A stretch of DNA of 48,506 nt from Candidatus Nomurabacteria bacterium. Lineage in GTDB: Bacteria; Patescibacteriota; Minisyncoccia; Phycocordibacterales; UBA9973. Positions 1 through 8,497 of the stretch are shown here, piece after piece. The first letter of the stretch is position 1. Each line of letters starts with the position of its first letter. Where the stretch lies: the NCBI GenBank assembly GCA_943348755.1, contig CALQYS010000006.1:1-48506 (forward strand), read 5' to 3'. The notes below the pieces were generated by a model that searched no databases, was not told the DNA's origin, and worked only from the letters and a program-made list of their open reading frames with translations. A program made the position numbers and the translations under genes.

Positions 1-1470
1 AAGAATAAGAGCGGCTGAAGAACTATTGGGGATGGTCAACGTTCCAGTAGTTGAAGTCACCGTCAATCCGTTGATGGAAGTAGCAGTGGCAGCCCCAATG
101 TTGGGGGTCGTTAAAGTCGGAGTATCTTGCATTACGAAAGTAGTTCCACTTCCTGTTTGCGCAACTGAAGTTACGTTACCGACAGAAGTAACTGGTCCGG
201 TTAAATTTGCGTTAGTAGTAACATTTCCAGCAGTTAACCCAGCAGCTGTACCGGTAATATATGTACCAATAAGTAAAGAAGGAGTGCCAAGATTAGGATT
301 GATTAATGTTGGAGAAGTCGCAAGTGCTAAAACGGTTCCACTTCCGGTAGTGGTCATTTCTCCAATTGTCCCGACGTTATCGTATAACACACGTCCAGAT
401 GTCCCACCTGTTACTGTGGTACTTCCTAATGTAATGTCACTTGGTGTCGTAATTCCCCAAGATGTTCCATTAAATATGTTTAGGAGATTGCTGGTAGTGT
501 TATAAATTATAAGACCAGTTGCGGGTGATGTTATGGCATCCCTCTGTGCCGTGGTCATGCGTGGTCCCAAAAAACCTTTAGAAGTAGAAGTAAGATCTAA
601 AATGGATGACGCAGCTGGAGTTGCCGTGCCGAGCCCGAGAATATGGTTAGTGGCATCATAAAAGAAATTCGAATTATCTTGTGTGATACCGCTGGCACCC
701 TGAAAATAAACTGAACCGAGAGTCAGAGCTGGATTAAAAGCTCCTGTAGAACTAATACTCGTCCCCCCCACCGTCAGTCCTCCACTGATCGTCGTGGCAC
801 CTGCTACATTCAAGGTAGTAACATTGGTGGTAGTAGCGTTAATAATATTGGAGTTTAGACTTGCAATGTTGGCATAAGCACCACCCGGGAAATTATTAGC
901 TGAAGAGTCTGGGTTAGCTAGACGAACTGGTAGATAAGCTACAGAGTTAGGAGTGGAAGGTTGACTTAAACCTTGAGGTCCCGCTGGACCTTGGGGTCCA
1001 GTGGGACCGCGTAGTTGATCAGCGATTTCTTTTTTGGAAAGTAGATTTTTTAAAGCAGGAATAAGGACGCTATCACTGACATTGGCTGTAGGTGAAGAAT
1101 TATTTGGCTGAGTAGTAATTTTTGAAAAAGTTTTAACTACACCCAATTGACTGGTATTAGATTCTGCAGAACTTGGATTAATACTTGGTTGAGGTTCAGG
1201 TAAGATATAAGCCTTGAAAGTTTTTAATAAGGAACTACTACCTATAACGTTAGCTGAAAATGGATTTGACGGAGGAAGAAAAGAAAATATGTAATCTTTA
1301 AAAGATTTAGTTAAAGAAGCGCTTGTAACAGATCCATTAGAAGATACCGGATTTATTGAATCAGCTGCAAAAACATCTTTTGATGTAGATAGAAAAACAA
1401 AAAAAGCAAAGACAAAAAGTCCAAGAGAGAATCTTTTTACAAAAATTCTAAAAGTTCTATTTTTTGACAT
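1..1470 (-). CDS. Giant surface/fibre protein, N-terminal part (partial, runs off left edge)
   Basis: The frame is open from an ATG at 1470 to the window edge (490 codons), so the ORF track missed it; the C-terminus lies outside. The N-terminus has a basic stretch and a hydrophobic segment (GLFVFAFFVFL) ending near FAA, a likely secretion signal. About residues 146-158 are a collagen-like run (GPTGPQGPAGPQG). After that come Ser/Thr/Gly/Asn-rich repeats typical of beta-helical fibres (TLNVAGATT, ATPAASSILDLTS). The block from KKEIADQLRG to TTLNVAGATT is almost identical to the gene at 36126-42308. By family knowledge such proteins are exported adhesins or fibres; the role here is inferred. 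It lies 69 bp downstream of murF on the same strand but has its own promoter-like region. Confidence 0.85.
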   Translation of the reverse strand, partial: MSKNRTFRIFVKRFSLGLFVFAFFVFLSTSKDVFAADSINPVSSNGSVTSASLTKSFKDYIFSFLPPSNPFSANVIGSSSLLKTFKAYILPEPQPSINPSSAESNTSQLGVVKTFSKITTQPNNSSPTANVSDSVLIPALKNLLSKKEIADQLRGPTGPQGPAGPQGLSQPSTPNSVAYLPVRLANPDSSANNFPGGAYANIASLNSNIINATTTNVTTLNVAGATTISGGLTVGGTSISSTGAFNPALTLGSVYFQGASGITQDNSNFFYDATNHILGLGTATPAASSILDLTSTSKGFLGPRMTTAQRDAITSPATGLIIYNTTSNLLNIFNGTSWGITTPSDITLGSTTVTGGTSGRVLYDNVGTIGEMTTTGSGTVLALATSPTLINPNLGTPSLLIGTYITGTAAGLTAGNVTTNANLTGPVTSVGNVTSVAQTGSGTTFVMQDTPTLTTPNIGAATATSINGLTVTSTTGTLTIPNSSSAALIL

Positions 1471-1540
1471 TTTTTTCTTTTAGAATACGCATATATTATA
1501 CTAATAATGTGTATGTTCTAAAAGGAAAAATGGGGATAAC
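1471..1540 (-). promoter_or_regulatory. Promoter and dyad in front of the left giant surface gene
   Basis: On the minus strand the intergenic DNA reads GTTATCCCCATTTTT, then TTTAGA, 16 nt, TATAAT, then about 23 nt to the ATG. The -10 sits inside an imperfect dyad (TAGAACATACAC.../...GCGTATTCTA). The same order, GTTATCCCC block then dyad with TATAAT then ATG, precedes the paralogue at 42308. The GTTATCCCC block touches the murF stop codon. The promoter call is from motif spacing only. Confidence 0.5.
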
Positions 1541-2850
1541 TACGGCATAGATTTATCGTCTCTTTTTAACCATTCATCGTCCTGACGCACTAATAATTTA
1601 TCTTTATTTTCTTTATCTAAAATTACCCCCTCAACCACTCTTTCCATGCGCATACCCTGGGAACCCTTTATTAAAAAAAGATCATTTTTTTGGACAAAAG
1701 TTTCTAAAAATTTGGCTGTCTGATAAGAGTCCAAAAACTCAAAAATAGCCTCGCTATTCATACCGGCCTCAATAGCACCAGATTTAATGGCTTGCGCTCT
1801 TGGGCCCACTACCATCAGAATATTACAATTTTCTTTTGCAATTTTACCTACACTCTTGTGTGCTTCTACCGTATGACGTCCTAATTGCAACATATCTCCT
1901 AATATTGCGATTTTTCTACCAGTACATTTAACTTGTCCCAATGTTTCAAGAGCTGACTTACAAGCAAAAGGAGAAGAATTATAAGTATCATCAATGATCA
2001 AACAATCTTTTATACCCCTTAATAATCTGACACGTCCGGGTGGAACATCATAATTCTTTAGTGAATTAATAGCATTTAATATGTTAAATTTTAAACCTGA
2101 AGAGAGTGCAAGAGTCGCAAGAGCTGCGTAAACATGGTTTCTGCCAAATACTCCTTCTATGATCACCGGCAAACTTTTCCCCTGTTCGTCTACCCTAAAA
2201 ATGACACCCTCGGGTTCGCAGTTATTATTATAAGAAATAGTTTCACTCGAACCAACGATGTCTGCGTCTTCTTTGAAACCGTAAGTGATGACTATATTTT
2301 TTGTTTTTGCTTTCATTTCTAAAACATCAGGATCGTCGGCATTCAATATCAAGAGACCGTCTTTCTTTAAAGTTTTTACTAAACTGTTTTTTTCTTCTAT
2401 CAGATGTTTGCGCGAATTAAAGAATTCAATGTGTGCTGGGGTTTCCCCTATCGCCGTTATGATGACTACATCGGTTTTAAGCCATAGGGCGGTACGACGC
2501 ATGTCACCAGGCTTACCCACACCCACTTCTAAGACAAGCCACTTTGGGTATTCATGCGGTCCGATAAAAAGCCATAAACCTTTGAAAATATTACACAACC
2601 ACACCAGAGGATTATTCCACCCATTTGAGATACCTAAAATAGTAAGAGGTAAACCTATTTCACTATTATAACTTTTCTCACTTTTACGAACATGGGCAAT
2701 TTTAGAAATGACCGCATAAACCGCATCTTTAGTAGAAGTCTTACCGACACTTCCAGTAATGGTAATAATTTTTGGTTTGTATTTAAAAAGCACTAGTTGG
2801 GATTCGACTCGTAGTATGTAAGCTATTATTTTTTTAAAAATGTTTTTCAT
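1540..2850 (-). CDS. murF: UDP-N-acetylmuramoyl-tripeptide--D-alanyl-D-alanine ligase-type Mur ligase
   Basis: MurF adds D-Ala-D-Ala to the UDP-MurNAc tripeptide, the last cytoplasmic step of peptidoglycan precursor synthesis, using ATP. The 436-residue protein has the Mur ligase P-loop near residue 33 (GSVGKTSTKD), the central-domain ENS/LNADDPDV region, and the C-terminal domain with DDTYNSSP and AILGDMLQLG. Those C-terminal motifs are typical of MurF rather than MurC, D or E. The start overlaps the PBP stop by 4 nt (ATGA), so the two are probably translationally coupled. It is the last gene of the mraZ-rsmH-ftsL-pbp-murF run. The N-terminal domain is short, as in other reduced MurF proteins. 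Confidence 0.85.
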   Translation of the reverse strand: MKNIFKKIIAYILRVESQLVLFKYKPKIITITGSVGKTSTKDAVYAVISKIAHVRKSEKSYNSEIGLPLTILGISNGWNNPLVWLCNIFKGLWLFIGPHEYPKWLVLEVGVGKPGDMRRTALWLKTDVVIITAIGETPAHIEFFNSRKHLIEEKNSLVKTLKKDGLLILNADDPDVLEMKAKTKNIVITYGFKEDADIVGSSETISYNNNCEPEGVIFRVDEQGKSLPVIIEGVFGRNHVYAALATLALSSGLKFNILNAINSLKNYDVPPGRVRLLRGIKDCLIIDDTYNSSPFACKSALETLGQVKCTGRKIAILGDMLQLGRHTVEAHKSVGKIAKENCNILMVVGPRAQAIKSGAIEAGMNSEAIFEFLDSYQTAKFLETFVQKNDLFLIKGSQGMRMERVVEGVILDKENKDKLLVRQDDEWLKRDDKSMP

Positions 2851-4553
2851 CGATCTGGGGCAACTTCGTAATAATTTAATAAAAATTTAGTGATATCTAA
2901 AAATGGATTGGTCCAAGTAGTCGCCGAATAAAGCACGTCCTTTGGATTGACCGCATAAAGGAAGATTATAAACTTTGGATTATAAGCTGGAAAATAACCG
3001 ACAAAAGAATGAGTGTGCCTGTCCGTATAGTATCCCCCGGAGGTACTATCTGCAACTTGAGCTGTACCTGTCTTAACGGCTACACTGAAATGATCGAGTC
3101 CTGATTTAAGCCCCTTATCCATGACAGTCACAAGCATTTGGGTGATTTCATCACTAGTCTCTTTTGTAATTTTAGTAGCTAAAGTTGGATATTTTATAAT
3201 TTTAGAAATACCACTGTTATATCTTACTTCTTTAACAACATGCGGTACAACCAATTTCCCCCCATTACCGAGTGAGGCTAAAGCACGGGTAAGCTCGACT
3301 GGAGTAAGGGCGATTCCTTGTCCAAAAGCCGCGTTTGCATACTCGATCTCACGAGGACTATTTATGATGTTAGATACAAGTCCCGAAGTTTCATTCGGTA
3401 GATCGATGCCAGTTTTTTCTTTTATTCCATAAGAGAGCAGATAATCACGCAGCTGAACTTTGCCCAACTTTTGCTCCACGAAAACCATTCCAGTGTTTAA
3501 AGATTGATTCAAAACATCCTGCATCGTTGTATTCGGACCTCTTCCCTTTTTATCAAAATTAAATATTTGATGTTTTTCGATTGTAACTTCACCCTTATCA
3601 TCATAGGTTGCTTCTGGCGTTAAAACTTTCGTATCTAGAGCAGCAGCCATCACTAAAGGCTTGACCACTGACCCAAATTCTAAAACGTTTTCAACTAGTG
3701 GATTAGAAAAAATAGAGACATTCTTGACTTGGGAAAAATTATTTGGATCAAAATCCGGTTTAACACCCATAGCATAAATAGAACCGTCTTGCGGATTCAT
3801 AATTATTCCGCCAATAGAATCTATCTGATATTTCTCCCTTACATCTTTTAGTGTTTTTTCCAAAAAAACTTGCACTTGTGGTTCAATAGTTGTCACTACG
3901 TCGCCTGATTCAACTTCACCTTTAAATAAAGTTTTATTTAAATTAGAAAAAACTTCAGCGAAAAAATTAACATAGGGACTGTCATTATTTATTGTGAGCT
4001 CTTTGTTATATTGCCTCTCGAGACCATAGCGTCCACCCAGCTCGGCATCTTTATATCCGACAAGACCAAGTGCGTGAGATGCAAGCGTTGCCCCTGGGTA
4101 AAATCGCCATTTTTCTTTAAAGATACTTACACCCGGAATTTTAAGTGCAGATACCGCATCGGCTTCTTTTTTGGCAAGATGATGAGCAACTTCTTCATAG
4201 GGGTCATTTAATTTAGATGCCCTCATAATAAAATCATTATGATCAAGAGGAACTATCTTGGATATCCTTTCATAGACACTTTCCTTATCTAAAATTTTAC
4301 TGGGATCAATGGCTACTTTGAACCCTGTCGCCTGTGTAGCCGCTGAAATAAGTTCGCCATTTTTTGCTTGAAAGAAAATAGTTCCCCGTTCATAAATGTC
4401 ACCAGCGGAAGTGGCATATTGACGATCTGCAGACTCTCTATAGACGTTGCGATGTACAACTTGCACCAAGAAAAGTTTAGAAATTAAAATAAAAGAGAAA
4501 ACGATAATACAAAAAAGAGTAATTCTGGATCTGGAAATAAAACTATAAGTCAT
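2847..4553 (-). CDS. Class B penicillin-binding protein (FtsI/PBP2-like transpeptidase)
   Basis: This is a D,D-transpeptidase that crosslinks peptidoglycan, probably at the septum given the division-gene context. The 568 residues start with a cytoplasmic tail and one membrane anchor (ITLFCIIVFSFILISKLFL). A PBP dimerisation domain follows (RGTIF...), then the transpeptidase domain. Its three active-site motifs are visible: SVVK (serine nucleophile, in EFGSVVKPL), SLN (QSLNTGMVF) and KTG (AVKTGTAQV). No PASTA domain is present. The start overlaps the FtsL-like gene by 11 nt and the end overlaps murF by 4 nt, which indicates one operon. FtsI versus PBP2 cannot be decided from sequence alone, but the position next to ftsL favours FtsI. 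Confidence 0.88.
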   Translation of the reverse strand: MTYSFISRSRITLFCIIVFSFILISKLFLVQVVHRNVYRESADRQYATSAGDIYERGTIFFQAKNGELISAATQATGFKVAIDPSKILDKESVYERISKIVPLDHNDFIMRASKLNDPYEEVAHHLAKKEADAVSALKIPGVSIFKEKWRFYPGATLASHALGLVGYKDAELGGRYGLERQYNKELTINNDSPYVNFFAEVFSNLNKTLFKGEVESGDVVTTIEPQVQVFLEKTLKDVREKYQIDSIGGIIMNPQDGSIYAMGVKPDFDPNNFSQVKNVSIFSNPLVENVLEFGSVVKPLVMAAALDTKVLTPEATYDDKGEVTIEKHQIFNFDKKGRGPNTTMQDVLNQSLNTGMVFVEQKLGKVQLRDYLLSYGIKEKTGIDLPNETSGLVSNIINSPREIEYANAAFGQGIALTPVELTRALASLGNGGKLVVPHVVKEVRYNSGISKIIKYPTLATKITKETSDEITQMLVTVMDKGLKSGLDHFSVAVKTGTAQVADSTSGGYYTDRHTHSFVGYFPAYNPKFIIFLYAVNPKDVLYSATTWTNPFLDITKFLLNYYEVAPDR

Positions 4554-4911
4554 TGTGGACTATTCCTGTGTTATTAGGTAGAGATCTGAAACCGAGTGCT
4601 TTGCGAGTCGCAAATGTCGCTTTTGTGTCTTTAAATCCCATTTTGTATGAAAATGCAAGATTGACATCACTAGACATAGATAGATAAGTAAGTTCTAAAT
4701 CCCTAACTTCACTAGAAAGCGAACGTGCTTGCGCTTCAAAGCTTCGACGCTCTATGATATTTTTCACCATGTTTCCTAAAAATAAAATATACAAAAGTGC
4801 AAGCGCCCCAAAAGACCAGAGAATAAAATGCAACGCAAACTTCTCGATATTGTTGTTTATCAAACTTACGCTTCTTACATATGTATTTAATTTTGAACTT
4901 ATTGCTCTCAT
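4543..4911 (-). CDS. FtsL-like cell division protein
   Basis: A 122-residue bitopic membrane protein: a short basic N-terminus, one transmembrane segment (about residues 28-47, LHFILWSFGALALLYILFLG), then a predicted coiled coil (NIIERRSFEAQARSLSSEVRDLE). This is the FtsL/DivIC layout. Sequence identity in this family is low, so the call rests on topology, size and position between rsmH and the PBP, the conserved location of ftsL. FtsL forms a complex with FtsB-type proteins (one is at 28012) to activate septal synthesis. It starts 2 nt after the rsmH stop. Confidence 0.65.
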   Translation of the reverse strand: MRAISSKLNTYVRSVSLINNNIEKFALHFILWSFGALALLYILFLGNMVKNIIERRSFEAQARSLSSEVRDLELTYLSMSSDVNLAFSYKMGFKDTKATFATRKALGFRSLPNNTGIVHNDL

Positions 4912-4913
4912 GG

Positions 4914-5801
4914 TTATATTTTTTCTAAAATTCTTAATTTGGCACTTCTAGACCTGGGATTATTCTTTAACTCTTCACTACTCGCTAAAATTACTTTTTT
5001 ATTTACCAACCTTGCCGAACCTTCACTTACTTTTGTTTTGAAAAATCTCTTGACTACCCTATCTTCCAAACTATGAAAAGAAATCACTGACATCCTTCCT
5101 TCGGCTTTTAAAGATTTAAAACCTTTATCTAAACCTTCCGATAGAGCTCCTAATTCATCATTGACTGCTATACGGATGGCCTGAAAAGTCTTGGTGGCAA
5201 AATGTATCCTTCCCTTACGAAACTTTGCTGGAATAGCTTGCTCGACAATCTTTACTAAATCAAAAGTCGTTTTTATCTCCTGCTTTTTTCGAAATTCAAC
5301 TATTTCCTTTGCAATCCTCCGGGCCTGCTTTTCCTCACCATAACCGTAAATGATATCTGCCAAACTTTCTTCTCCCCAGGTATTTACGACATCTTTGGCT
5401 GTAATATCTGAAGGGGTTGGGTTTGCTTTCATGGTCATTATGAGTGGCTCATCTTTCATGAAGGAAAATCCTCGTCCAGAACTTTCTAATTGGTCAGAAC
5501 TTAGACCGAGGTCGAAGATGATACCGTCTACGTTCTCTTGATTTATGTTTCGGAAGTTACTGTTTACGAAAGTGATGTCACACCCTTTAAATTTACCTTC
5601 CGCGTTATCAAAAACACTTTTATCTTGATCAAAGGCGATTATTTTAACTTTTGGAAATCTTTTGCATACTTCCAAACTATGCCCCCCTCCACCAAAAGTG
5701 CTGTCGATCACCGTCGCACCAGGCTTTAGATTTAGACCGTCTATTGTTTCTTGTAAAAGAACTGTCTTGTGTCTGGTATTCATTGCCTCTCGTTTTGTCA
5801 T
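4914..5801 (-). CDS. rsmH: 16S rRNA (cytosine-1402-N4)-methyltransferase RsmH
   Basis: RsmH methylates C1402 of 16S rRNA in the ribosomal P site using SAM. Motifs seen are the opening HKTVLLQETIDGL, the SAM-binding IDSTFGGGGHS, FDLGLSSDQL, the RIHFATKTFQAIRIAVNDEL block and the ISFHSLEDRVVKRFF signature. The track ORF begins at 5822, inside mraZ. I choose the ATG at 5801 because AGGAG lies 7 nt before it and it leaves one base after the mraZ stop. Another ATG at 5783 is possible. Length (295 residues) is normal. Confidence 0.92.
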   Translation of the reverse strand: MTKREAMNTRHKTVLLQETIDGLNLKPGATVIDSTFGGGGHSLEVCKRFPKVKIIAFDQDKSVFDNAEGKFKGCDITFVNSNFRNINQENVDGIIFDLGLSSDQLESSGRGFSFMKDEPLIMTMKANPTPSDITAKDVVNTWGEESLADIIYGYGEEKQARRIAKEIVEFRKKQEIKTTFDLVKIVEQAIPAKFRKGRIHFATKTFQAIRIAVNDELGALSEGLDKGFKSLKAEGRMSVISFHSLEDRVVKRFFKTKVSEGSARLVNKKVILASSEELKNNPRSRSAKLRILEKI

Positions 5802-5802
5802 C

Positions 5803-6246
5803 CTATTTCTCCTCACTTCCAAGGCTTTCTGCTAATTGTTCTGCCTGCCTTTCGACGACTGCCTTATTCTCCGACCATGCCTTTTCGTTCCATACTTCTA
5901 CTCTGTCTTTAACCCCCACAATTGCTGCTGTATCTTTCAAACCGATTCTCTCTGAAAGGAATTCTGGAATTAAAATTCTTCCGATCGAATCTATCTCCAC
6001 CTCTGCCGCACGTCCGAACATGTATCGATTAAAATTTCTCTGGTCAGCTTTTAAAAAAGATAGATCTGAATCTGAACTGGAAAGTTTGTTACTAACCTTC
6101 TCCCATTCTTTGTTTGTGAAAATGAACAAACAGTTTCCGAGTCCGGGAGTAATAATAATTTTCTTACCGAGCTCTTTACGAAACTTTGCCGGCATTGAAA
6201 CTCGATTCTTTTCGTCTATGGTGTGTATGTATTCGCCGATTAGCAT
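5803..6246 (-). CDS. mraZ: Transcriptional regulator MraZ
   Basis: MraZ is the DNA-binding regulator of the dcw cluster and forms oligomeric rings. The protein starts MLIGEYIHTIDEKNRVSMPAKFR, the first AbrB-like half, and carries the second copy of the fold with DSIGRILIPEFL. The track ORF adds 27 codons upstream, but the family begins at MLIGEY, so I place the start at 6246 (147 residues, the usual size). The upstream extension is a readthrough of the operator: its 'codons' are the GTGGGAAA repeats. It is the first gene of the division/cell-wall operon. Confidence 0.92.
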   Translation of the reverse strand: MLIGEYIHTIDEKNRVSMPAKFRKELGKKIIITPGLGNCLFIFTNKEWEKVSNKLSSSDSDLSFLKADQRNFNRYMFGRAAEVEIDSIGRILIPEFLSERIGLKDTAAIVGVKDRVEVWNEKAWSENKAVVERQAEQLAESLGSEEK

Positions 6247-6265
6247 ATATTTCGTAAAATTATTA

Positions 6266-6319
6266 TTTCCCACTTTTTCCCACTTGATATACATTGTATT
6301 CCACTCGTGAAATGCCCAC
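6266..6319 (-). promoter_or_regulatory. mraZ: MraZ-type operator repeats upstream of mraZ
   Basis: On the minus strand two perfect 10-bp tandem copies of AAGTGGGAAA occupy 6266-6285, about 20 bp before the mraZ start. A third GTGGG lies at 6315-6319 and a weaker GTGGA near 6301. MraZ proteins are known to bind spaced GTGGG-type repeats in front of mraZ, so autoregulation is the natural reading. Confidence 0.7.
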
Positions 6320-6329
6320 AAGCTCAAGC

Positions 6330-6338
6330 TGTGGATAA
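6330..6338 (-). promoter_or_regulatory. DnaA-box-like 9-mer upstream of mraZ
   Basis: The minus strand reads TTATCCACA, an exact match to the common bacterial DnaA box. It is single, so an origin is not supported. It could be a DnaA-regulated promoter element or chance. Confidence 0.3.
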
Positions 6339-6418
6339 CTTAAGGATGACTTTTGCTTATTTGACGACTATACTCTAAAGTGAGTTGATTGGTGTGACTG
6401 GTGTTAGTTCCGTGCGAT

Positions 6419-6538
6419 GGTCGTCCCTGACTGTGTTAATGGCAAACTGTGGTTTGCCGACTCAGTTGGGGACGACCTAACAATGTTTGCGCAATCGCGC
6501 AAAAAGATGCCCCGAGGATCGGTCTACGATTCTTGGGG
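6419..6538. other. Three consecutive stem-loops between mraZ and lysS (lysS terminator region)
   Basis: The 313-bp gene-free stretch 6247-6559 holds the mraZ control region and this structured block. Hairpin 1: GGTCGTCCC (6419) pairs with GGGACGACC (6469-6477) and encloses GGCAAAC-tgtg-GTTTGCC. Hairpin 2: TTTGCGC-aatc-GCGCAAA (6486-6503). Hairpin 3: a 12-bp stem with G-T pairs, CCCCGAGGATCG/CGATTCTTGGGG (6510-6538). Read on the minus strand, hairpin 3 lies about 20 nt after the lysS stop and is followed by CATCTTTTT, so it probably terminates lysS. The nested hairpin 1 is not needed for that and has no assigned role. Confidence 0.55.
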
Positions 6539-6559
6539 ATATTTATTTATAGGAGGTTT

Positions 6560-8023
6560 TTACTCTAAATGCTTCGGCCTCATGAGTGGGAACATCTGGG
6601 TCTCGCGAATAGGCTTGTCGGCGAGAAAAGCGAAAAGCATTTCACCAAATCCAAATCCACAAGTCGGTGGCATACCGTACTCGAGCATCTCGACAAATTC
6701 TGTGTCTGGCATCATCGCCTCTTTATCACCTTTTTCTATCAACTTTTGCTGCGCTTCAAATCTTTCTGCCTGATTTATCGGATCATTTAATTCAGAGTAA
6801 CCATTCCCCACTTCAGAACCAGCGATTATAATCTGGAATCTTTCAGTCAGCTCATCATTGTCCCCCATTCCTTTAGATAAAGGAGAAACGAGCTTCGGAT
6901 GTCCAGTTAAAAACACAGGTCCGGAAATGGATTTTCGGCAATATTTCCAAAGAGTATCCACCAGACGCTCCATAGTATCACCATCATAAGTAACTTTTAA
7001 CTTATCCAATTTATTTTTTACTTCTTCGTAAGTAGTATTGAGGACATCTATGCCAGTTTCTTTTTTGACGGTATCACGATAACTTATCTGTTCCCACTTT
7101 TTACCTAAATCAAATTTATGCCCGCGGGTTTCGAATTTTAAAGTACCAAAAACATCTTCAGCAATTTTTCTATAAAGTTCCTCCACCAATTTCATCCCAT
7201 CTTTATAATTTGCATAAGCCCAATAAAATTCCATATTAGTAAATTCTTGTAGATGATTCGCATCCGAACCCTCATTCCTATATGCCCGCCCTATTTCGAA
7301 AGTTTTAGCAAAACCAGCAGCCATGAGACGTTTCTGCCAAAGCTCTCCGACAGAGATACGTAGGTAAAGTGGAAGTTTAAAATCCTCATTGTACGTTTTG
7401 AATGGAGTGGCTTCGGCTCCGCCAGTCGTCACCTCTAGAGTAGGAGTTTCCACTTCTAGAAATCCGCGGTCCTTCATAAAGTTACGAGTGGTATCCCAAA
7501 ATTTAGTTTTCTTTTGCAGAGTATCTTTGATCTCCGGATTCATTAAAATATCCAAATATCTTTTTCGGAATCTCTCCTCCACATCTACTAGTCCATGCCA
7601 TTTTTCTGGAAGTGGTCGTAGGCTTTTTGAGAGCATCCGCCAATCTTTTGCTTCGAGCGTTTTCTCCCCCCTTTTGGTTGTAAAAAAGCTTCCTTGAATT
7701 TCTACAAAATCTCCAATGTCAGAAACTGCGCTAAAAAAATCAAGTTTTTCATCGCCTAAAACATCTTTCTTTAGCAGTCCTTGGAAAGTTGCCGTACCGT
7801 CGTTTAAAGTTATAAAAACTATAGCCCCCTGGCCACGTATAGACATAATACGTCCAGAAATCCATTTTATTTCTTTACTTTTTTCTAGATTATCAAAATC
7901 TTCTACCGCCTCTTTTAAAGAAATTTCTCTTTTTGACTCTGCTGGATATGGATTAACACCCTTACTCCGGAGGAGCTCGAGCTTTTTGATTCTAGCGTCT
8001 CGAATTTCGTCGATTGAAGACAT
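6560..8023 (-). CDS. lysS: Lysyl-tRNA synthetase, class II
   Basis: Charges tRNA-Lys. The 487 residues comprise an N-terminal OB-fold anticodon domain (WISGRIMSIRGQGAIVFITL) and a class II core. Motif 1 is around FLEVETPTLEVTTGGAEATPF. Motif 2 is FEIGRAYRNEGSDANHLQEF. Motif 3 reads PPTCGFGFGEMLFAFL. In the motif 3 pattern GxGxxR, the ATP-contacting arginine position is Met462 here (codon ATG at 6638-6640; AGG would give Arg). The start overlaps the greA stop by one base (TAATG), so it is read from the greA promoter. Confidence 0.93.
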   Translation of the reverse strand: MSSIDEIRDARIKKLELLRSKGVNPYPAESKREISLKEAVEDFDNLEKSKEIKWISGRIMSIRGQGAIVFITLNDGTATFQGLLKKDVLGDEKLDFFSAVSDIGDFVEIQGSFFTTKRGEKTLEAKDWRMLSKSLRPLPEKWHGLVDVEERFRKRYLDILMNPEIKDTLQKKTKFWDTTRNFMKDRGFLEVETPTLEVTTGGAEATPFKTYNEDFKLPLYLRISVGELWQKRLMAAGFAKTFEIGRAYRNEGSDANHLQEFTNMEFYWAYANYKDGMKLVEELYRKIAEDVFGTLKFETRGHKFDLGKKWEQISYRDTVKKETGIDVLNTTYEEVKNKLDKLKVTYDGDTMERLVDTLWKYCRKSISGPVFLTGHPKLVSPLSKGMGDNDELTERFQIIIAGSEVGNGYSELNDPINQAERFEAQQKLIEKGDKEAMMPDTEFVEMLEYGMPPTCGFGFGEMLFAFLADKPIRETQMFPLMRPKHLE

Positions 8024-8490
8024 TAAGATACGTTAATTATTTTATAATTAACTGTCCCATTTGGAGTTTTGAAGGAAACACTACTACCCTTCTTCTTACC
8101 GAAGAGCGCCTCACCAAAAGGAGATTTATTTGAAATTTTACCGGCTATCATATCAGCTTCTTCAGACCCGACTATTGTGTATGTTTTTTCTTCTTTAGTG
8201 CCTTCCTTTTGCACCACCACCTTGGAACCGACTTCTACTATGTCTCCTCCGTGCCGAGAAAAAATCTGTGAAGATTGTAAAATAGTTTCTACATGCTTGA
8301 TGCGCTCTTCAAGCTTGCCCTGATCTTCCCTAGCTTGATGATATTCCGCATTTTCCCCCAAATCACCGAGGGATTTAGCGTACTCTAAAGTCGAGAGAAT
8401 TTCTTTTCTTTTTGGGCCTTTTAAATCTTTCAGCTCTGCTTCTAGGGCCTTCTTTTTTTCTTCAGTTATATAGTTAGCTCCTTGATCCAT
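8023..8490 (-). CDS. greA: Transcription elongation factor GreA
   Basis: GreA rescues backtracked RNA polymerase by stimulating transcript cleavage. The N-terminal coiled coil carries the acidic tip (SLGDLGENAEYHQAREDQ). The C-terminal FKBP-like domain has TYTIVGSEEADM and ISNKSPFGEALFGKKKG. The track ORF uses a TTG at 8526, but that TTG is the -35 of the promoter. The ATG at 8490 gives MDQGANYITEEKK, the normal GreA opening, and 155 residues. The mRNA appears leaderless. Confidence 0.93.
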   Translation of the reverse strand: MDQGANYITEEKKKALEAELKDLKGPKRKEILSTLEYAKSLGDLGENAEYHQAREDQGKLEERIKHVETILQSSQIFSRHGGDIVEVGSKVVVQKEGTKEEKTYTIVGSEEADMIAGKISNKSPFGEALFGKKKGSSVSFKTPNGTVNYKIINVS

Positions 8491-8497
8491 GCTATTA

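Noticed and set aside
5651-6310. 219-residue plus-strand ORF
   Set aside because: Antisense shadow of rsmH and mraZ, both strongly identified on the minus strand.
6247-6559. Replication origin suggested by a DnaA-like box and AT-rich DNA
   Set aside because: Only one exact box, no dnaA or dnaN nearby and no cluster of boxes.
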